This document shows positions 63,401-64,000 of a stretch of 64,000 nt of DNA, piece after piece (positions within the stretch are counted from its first letter, which is position 1; every line of letters begins with the position of its first letter). The notes under the pieces are model-generated. The model was given only the letters and a program-made list of their open reading frames with translations. It did no database searches and had not been told where the DNA came from. Position numbers and translations under genes: made by a program. The stretch lies in assembly GCA_965116445.1 (NCBI GenBank), contig OZ220688.1, positions 3,968,001 to 4,032,000 on the forward strand, in the 5' to 3' direction. Origin of the DNA: Multivorans sp965116445. Its GTDB lineage: Bacteria > Acidobacteriota > Thermoanaerobaculia > Multivoradales > Multivoraceae.

Positions 63401-64000
63401 GTTCGGCGACCTCGTCGTTCACCGGGGCGAGGTCGAAGGTGGCGGATCTGGCGGCGTCGCCGGCCGGAATCACGAGGTCGAAGTCCTCGACCGCCGTGAA
63501 GTCCGTGCCGGGCGCCGAGGTCCCGCCGCCCACGCCGATCCGGATTGCGCGGTCCGTGATGAAGCGGTCCATTCCCTCGATCGTCGCGGTCACCGTGATC
63601 TCCACGGGGGCGGCCGCGTCCTCCATGACCTCCTCGGGGCTCACGGTCAACGTGATCGCCGGCAGGGTGGACTGGGCGGCGCCCAGGCCGCTTGGAGGCG
63701 AAGCGGTCGCCGCCGAGGCTTCGGCCGGCGTCGTCACGGGTTCATCCAGGTCCCCGGGGTGGATCGTGCACCATTCCTCGTCGCCTATGGGCTCGAAGCC
63801 CAGGGCACGGATCGGGGCCAGCAGCGCCTCGGGTTCGAGCACCAGGCCGAACCCTTCCGCCTCGCTTGCGTGGACCTGGAGGGGAGTTCCGTCCGCGAGG
63901 TCGAAGACGCCCGAGATGCCGCCGCCCACCATCGAGAGCACGACGACGCCGGTCCGGGCGCCGTCCGCGTCGAACGCGTGGCCGGACCACAGGAAGTCGC
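48459..64000 (-). CDS. Giant exported metzincin/Fn3/LRR/Calx-beta protein (5' end outside window)
   Basis: At least 5,179 residues; the frame is open to the window edge, so start and signal peptide are not seen. Order from the N-terminal side: prodomain-like segment; one Calx-beta-like domain (about 63660-63330); a reprolysin-like Zn protease with HELAHTLGGLH at 62882-62850; about 14 Fn3 domains (62580-58440); a plant-type LRR block (58420-56960, repeats like LSGTLPDFSGLSNLIELGL); many Calx-beta modules (56940-51830); five Fn3; a seven-fold PPVDP linker; a cadherin-like domain (about 50290-49990); two Fn3; and a duplicated C-terminal domain (NGHRWVF motif, twice). Likely a cell-surface or secreted adhesin-protease, with Calx-beta and cadherin modules binding Ca. 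Where a Met-turn is expected the sequence is TILAYGG, without Met. Confidence 0.9.
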   Translation of the reverse strand, partial: DFLWSGHAFDADGARTGVVVLSMVGGGISGVFDLADGTPLQVHASEAEGFGLVLEPEALLAPIRALGFEPIGDEEWCTIHPGDLDEPVTTPAEASAATASPPSGLGAAQSTLPAITLTVSPEEVMEDAAAPVEITVTATIEGMDRFITDRAIRIGVGGGTSAPGTDFTAVEDFDLVIPAGDAARSATFDLAPVNDEVAEPHETIRITGFLPGVNVVPAEIELLSDDRHQIDVIVFYTDYARQVILPSQTDRRLNDMQRNATWIFDYSSRMLQDAGVAAEYNVVHIGQAPNDVEAALRGTRAIQTIRDSRQTMRLRDDHDADIVHMVGCCGAGTWDGGQAYWRHSVHATIRQYARHGQNTTNLFRSNAHRTTAHELAHTLGGLHERGEAGQQVFLNRGLKPLTPYVYGHWNAAAKTRTILAYGGSEPRNVPHYSTVRRTFDGHAIGEVDRSEVDRLLRRTAPETASLSDWIAPGPPSGIMATPAVDGTASVDLTWTDESKRETAQRIEYKTSDAAEWSTAVTVDPNVEQVKITGLLPGTKYDFRIRALNHLRSWPSVTVSATTPGTGPPLRPTNLRATAPADATVRLTWNDNSNNETGFDSEYRTYGAPTWTAGPSVATNVKTVDVTGLLDDTEYEFRVGATNAEGTTWSDAVVLHTNVPGDPPPPDAPLEPGELLGRRLTATSVWLEWIDRSGDDETGFAVEVRPDGGADADWSEVQYLPANVETTIVAGLPEDAALEFRIAAIGGPGAFSWSDLLPLDLSAEPPPAAELAGEIERDGNSYYADLVWAIDRSYTKNLGAYDTPQYPYGRFRLWHKTTGVDSWEIDEYWRSQKYQRLEVESYDHHERTYRIETRGKGGSTFSNEIQLDFNTLPPAAVKKLKAVVGALPTEAKLTWNTAKKATGYRVSYTFKGNEQIYAVYPPDETEANVTGLEPGSYTFTVASLSSTGYHGADKKLKLPTPRRADAPPEAARLVSVQHYYRSECNEESQRCEGEDPDPKNNETADTPIAPPFSHAVQIQYTDLSDDEDAFRAAFRRDDGDWRYADTNVEDPTTKGETTRAVWAGLEPRTVYHFRVLAHHDELGSHNSEFMTLYSSQDPGDVTVTPTGSDSVEVTWTDRATQETRFVVQYKGQSGDWTDGGTARSNQTKATVNEKAGLQAGATYEFRVRARIETAFDNYWEESEIVEATMPPPAPTGVTATAMDSTTANVQWTHASSAVGFVIEARLAGDDASEWSTHRTAPAGATSAEVGNLTPSATHEIRVRAEHPENGRSSPSGPATVTMPPAAPSGLVATVASATSVTLTWVDESSDETDFVAEYWLEGNSWQTFPTAAAADATTLTVTSLAGGNYEFLVKARNANGVSSPSNVVHVASLGAPLAPTGLAATATGPTTVDLTWADNSSDETGFDVEHRKNGRGDWASATSTAANATSASLTGLAPSTVYEFRVGARNANGVAPGDPVTLTMPPREPRQVAAVAQDTTSVLVTWVDHSRDETGFAVAHRTGGGAWSSPSTVNPNVEHATVRSLVPSTQYEFRVSATSDNGDSPGSIVSLTMPPAAPTNLVATEASATSVTLTWADNSSDETGFLVEYRVYRSADLWSTYGTEAAANATTITVSGLVAGTGYEFRVLAKSAAGPHTPSDPAVTEPLGGAAAPTNVTATATGSTSATVTWTDNANDETGFLIEWRIGNDLWTPAAAAAPDQTSVNVGHLFGSRTYDFRVAATNAEGPGWSAPATLTLPPPAPTELAAAMASTTSATLTWTDNSADETGFVIEYLAANTLAAAAAAVDAASAPGEAGLAGVSAGQTSVTWTAYGTVAAADAETIVVTGLASNTPYAFRVRANHGTNGMSSPSNLIWLNQLGPPSCTTSSVAVTATSPTDASALAADCAFLLDNKATLEGSAPTRRMNWSSSLSMTSWDGISITSDRVSTILLGAEWGLSGTLPASLARLSGLASLRITPGQLTGGLPTLPGSLTNLDLSRNSLSGTLPDFSGLSNLIELGLNQNGFTGSVPAAERLPSTLTHLEFVDNDLSGAIPDLSSLGSLVQLDLTGNDLTGGIPALPASLLFLRLIDNDLSGAIGNLSGMTALRHLHLNDNGFSGAVPGNLPSGLQQLYVRNNALDGSTFPDLSSLSSLSDIRLDGNALTGSVPPDDLLPPNLRILLLYNNSLSGALPDMSDLSSLIYLYLQGNALTGAIPAATTLPPNVQRLVLSGNALDQAIPDLNALSALDWFYATGNALTGAVPTAATLPAGIERLALGDNELTGGVQDFSTRTSLTHLYLQGNALSGSIPTTLPTSLQVLHLGGNDLANAIPSQLGNLAALTELSLCDNDLMGALPSALETKRTANPATVAVFSCAHIADATATEGTPIEFTVTHDTFPVTGSAGAADLVLSWETADDTATGSDYTGTAGTPGSVTIAGNTDTATTSSTATISVATTQDTAVEGNEAFTVRVALPDPLPSGFNVLATKASAVGTIEDDDMAANPTVELSVNNSGAVTEGGTLTLTATLSAAPSANVSVPIQQVAANSTAVAGDYSLSPASITVASGARTGTATLTAVTDTADEQDETLRLALGTVSGHDDGSATHVDIVITDNTATTVTLSTPDTEATEGTPAATAGIRVTLGRGLVAGEVLAVPLAFAGGTAGTDFTLALSGSPTGVTFASATSTVTFTGPQSGATATTANVTLTPADDADANDRTVTVSTGTLTATSLDGGASASRTGNGEITISDDETKRLVFSQTTVPVTEGGDANYTVKLGSAPTASVTVTISGHGSTDLSVDTDSGMNGDQTSMTFTTSTWNNAQTVTVTAAEDDDTANEAAITLGHAASGGGYGSVSGNVTVNITDDDDPKIDLSVNNSGAVTEAGTLTITAEVSQAPSGKSLAIPVQRVAANSTAVAADFSLNGTPAGTITVADGAMTGSITLTATDDSADEAGETLRLELGALPTGYERGATPDVDIVITDNDATTVTLSTPDTQATEGTAAATAGIRLTLGRGLVSGEALAVPLTFSGGTAGTDFTLALSGSPTGVTFASATSTVTFTGPQSGATATTANVTLTPADDADANDRTVTVSTGTLTATSLGGGASASRTGNGEITIDDDETKRLVFSQTTVAVTEGSDATYTVKLGSAPTASVTVTVSGHGSTDLSVDTDSGTDGDQTSLTFTTSTWNNAQTVTVTAGEDDDAANEAAITLAHAATGGGYGSISGNVTVNITDNDAKGLTFSSTAVSVTEGSEATYTVRLATAPASNVTVSVSGHASTDLTVDTDSGTDGDQTSLTFTTSNWNNAQTVTVTAAEDDDTANETAITLAHAASGGGYGSVTGNVTVNITDDDDPKIDLSVNNSGAVTEAGTLTITAAVSQAPSGRSLAIPVQRVSANSTAVAADFSLNGTPAGTITVADGATTGSITLTATDDAADEVDETLRLELGALPTGYERGATPQVDLVITDNDATTVTLSIPDTQATEGTAAATAGIRLTLGRGLVSGEALAVPLTFSGGTAGTDFALALSGAPTGVTFASGTSTVTFTGPQSGTTATTANVTLTPADDADANDRTVTVSTGTLTATNLGGGASASRSGNGQIEIADDETKRLVFSRTTVPVTEGSDANYTVKLGSAPNSNVTVSISGHASTDLTVDTDSGTNGDQTSLTFTTSTWNDVQTVTVTAAEDDDTANEAAITLSHSASGGGYGSVSGNVTVNITDDDDPKIDLSVNNSGAVTEAGTLTITAAVSQAPSGRSLAIPVQRVAANSTAVAADFSLNGTPAGTITVADGATTGSITLTATDDSADEVDETLRLELGSLPSGYARGATPDVDIVITDNDETTVTLSVPDAAATEGTASATAGIRLTLGRGLVSGEALAVPLTFSGGTAGTDFALALSGSPTGVTFASGTSTVTFTGPQSGATATTANLTLTPEDDDDANDRTVTVSTGTLTATNLDGGASASRSGNGEITIDDDETKRLVFSRTTVPVTEGSEATYTVRLATAPASNVTVSVSGHGSTDLTVDTDSGTNGDQTSLTFTTSNWNSAQTVTVTAAEDDDTANEAAITLSHSASGGGYGSVSGNVTVNIADNDDPPTAPSAPTGVTVSATGSTSVSVRWTDASSDETSFRVEYRTGSNSWTTGTTTGADATSATVGGLSASTPYDFRVASVNSVGSSESSVVSLTMPPAAPSGLAASTSSPGSVALSWTDNSSDETGFLVEYRATGDADWTQFATLADTNATSLVVTGLTSGTAYRFRVSATSANGLSSPSNEAFVGAAAVPLPPTDVTVSPTGSTSVSVTWTDASTDETGFRVEYRTGSDSWTLGTTTVADATSATVGGLSPSTAYDVQVASVNANGSSGSSVVSLTMPPAAVSGLSGAAVDAVTVTLQWTDNSSDATSFVVEYRAARTEDWTVFPAEAPAGATTTFVTGLASGTSHDFRVYAKHGTNGLASPSEVVRVGAFRAPAPPVNVAAAPAGASAVVLTWTDTSDDETGFEIEYRESNPGVWRKFETEAPANAESIVVTGLAADTSYEFRVLAKSAAGLSSPSPVDAATTGSGGTTPPVDPPPVDPPPVDPPPVDPPPVDPPPVDPPPVDPPAPPPNRAPFFDPATPLELTIVEGTTGAVGFPVDASDPDGDALSYVLSGEDASAFAVNNETGQILVRRGVTLDASVRSSYTFSVIASDGALSASREVTVEVVEPRPPGVSPTGHLPDPPTDLAATLLTSEVVVLTWLDQADDESGFEVHFREDTGGWEQVRSLPANVETATVEELAGGIEYEFVVLAVNRYGRTASDVVAIELSLAPPTHLDAVPLGETSARLVWRDNATAETGYEVQLRRAAADGAGGDADGAGDTDGEGGAATGWTAVGTVGANSAAAVLEGLEPGASYRFRVAALGRDAMALSGTARFTLAAPPPDGANTDCVPAGNVATLAGGYDVRMCVEMPSGAQVDASDYHLESTASGLLYFFDRDNVEVLVKVLDGCAINGHRWVFIAPVTTLAFDLEVVERSTGNVFTHRNPRSVVATTVSDTTAFACDPAAVAELTVGAAGGDGRPAAGAPVPEADEEVRAAGGSGADRMVGAASGSDAGRVVLAASETPVCEPDGPGIELESGHRIDMCFANPDGAVLGANDWGLAPRSAALLHFFDPENAEVLVKVLDGCAVNGHRWVFAASATDLAFHLVVTAPDGQRWTHHNSAGQTAEPRSDTAAFPCR
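50302..50408 (-). repeat. 15-bp tandem repeat encoding a PPVDP linker
   Basis: About seven 15-bp units (plus-strand sense GGCGGCGGATCGACT with synonymous changes) encode a PPVDP-repeat spacer between Fn3 and cadherin-like domains. It is a flexible or stiff extended linker. Confidence 0.9.
51860..56250 (-). repeat. Long near-identical direct repeats of the Calx-beta block
   Basis: The marker string CTTCGGATC recurs at 52911, 54015 and 55464, giving periods of 1104 and 1449 bp (368 and 483 codons). The longer period equals the shorter plus a 345-bp extra module. Whole stretches of 60 bp or more read identically between units by eye. Each 368-residue unit holds three Calx-beta-type modules, marked by VNNSGAVTEAGTL, ATEGTAAATAGIRLTLGRG and VTEGSDATYTVKLGSAP. 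Confidence 0.85.

Overview
The window is a high-GC, densely coded bacterial chromosome segment. The organism is a diderm: it carries a CMP-Kdo (LPS core sugar) supply operon, a LolA-like lipoprotein carrier and many lipoproteins and secreted enzymes. High GC, a winged-helix/TM/TolB-like regulator, DUF3604, sulfatase and quinoprotein genes, a dockerin-bearing hydrolase and a giant secreted protein with a duplicated C-terminal domain together suggest Acidobacteriota. That assignment is an inference, not proven. I saw no transposase, integrase, CRISPR array, rRNA or prophage.

Layout. 1-840: a Phd/VapC-type toxin-antitoxin pair next to the start of a membrane-protein gene. 911-9980: an Fe-S assembly operon (Rrf2 regulator, sufB, C, D, S, U, a DUF59 gene) that runs on into a secreted phosphatase-like gene and transketolase. 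10129-12124: a HicBA-like pair and a DUF4143 ATPase. 12338-19370: a secreted degradative group (quinoprotein with embedded cytochrome c, arylsulfatase, beta-lactamase-like hydrolase, DUF3604 lipoprotein). 19530-23157: tRNA-Lys, purA, membrane phosphodiesterase. 23299-35489: aminopeptidase, polytopic membrane protein, SDR, sulfatase-fold lipoprotein, GMC oxidoreductase and other exported proteins, ending in an SGNH hydrolase with dockerin. 35524-38389: YchF-like GTPase, aat, membrane-anchored regulator. 38843-40001: an approximately 865-nt structured RNA gene and tRNA-Phe on the minus strand. 40129-43422: purH, lolA-like, lipoprotein. 43512-48361: kdsB-pyrG-kdsA-kdsD-kdsC, which makes CMP-Kdo from arabinose-5-P with its own CTP synthase. 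48459 to the window end: one gene of at least 5,179 codons for a giant exported metzincin/Fn3/LRR/Calx-beta protein.

Three patterns run through the window. First, a family of palindromic intergenic repeats (about 95 bp full form, about 30 bp short form) occurs at more than ten places. Two copies flank tRNA-Lys in opposite orientation, one lies in frame inside an aminopeptidase gene, and short copies form the start of the lolA-like gene. Second, at least thirteen genes have a TAnnnT -10-like hexamer 5-8 nt before the start codon, which implies widespread leaderless transcripts. Third, the minus-strand locus 38843-39745 has a TTGACA promoter, 10-bp complementary RNA ends, nested helices, several same-strand GNRA-capped hairpins and a T-tract. 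It looks like a large noncoding RNA that I cannot assign to a known family, and it is the most interesting object here.
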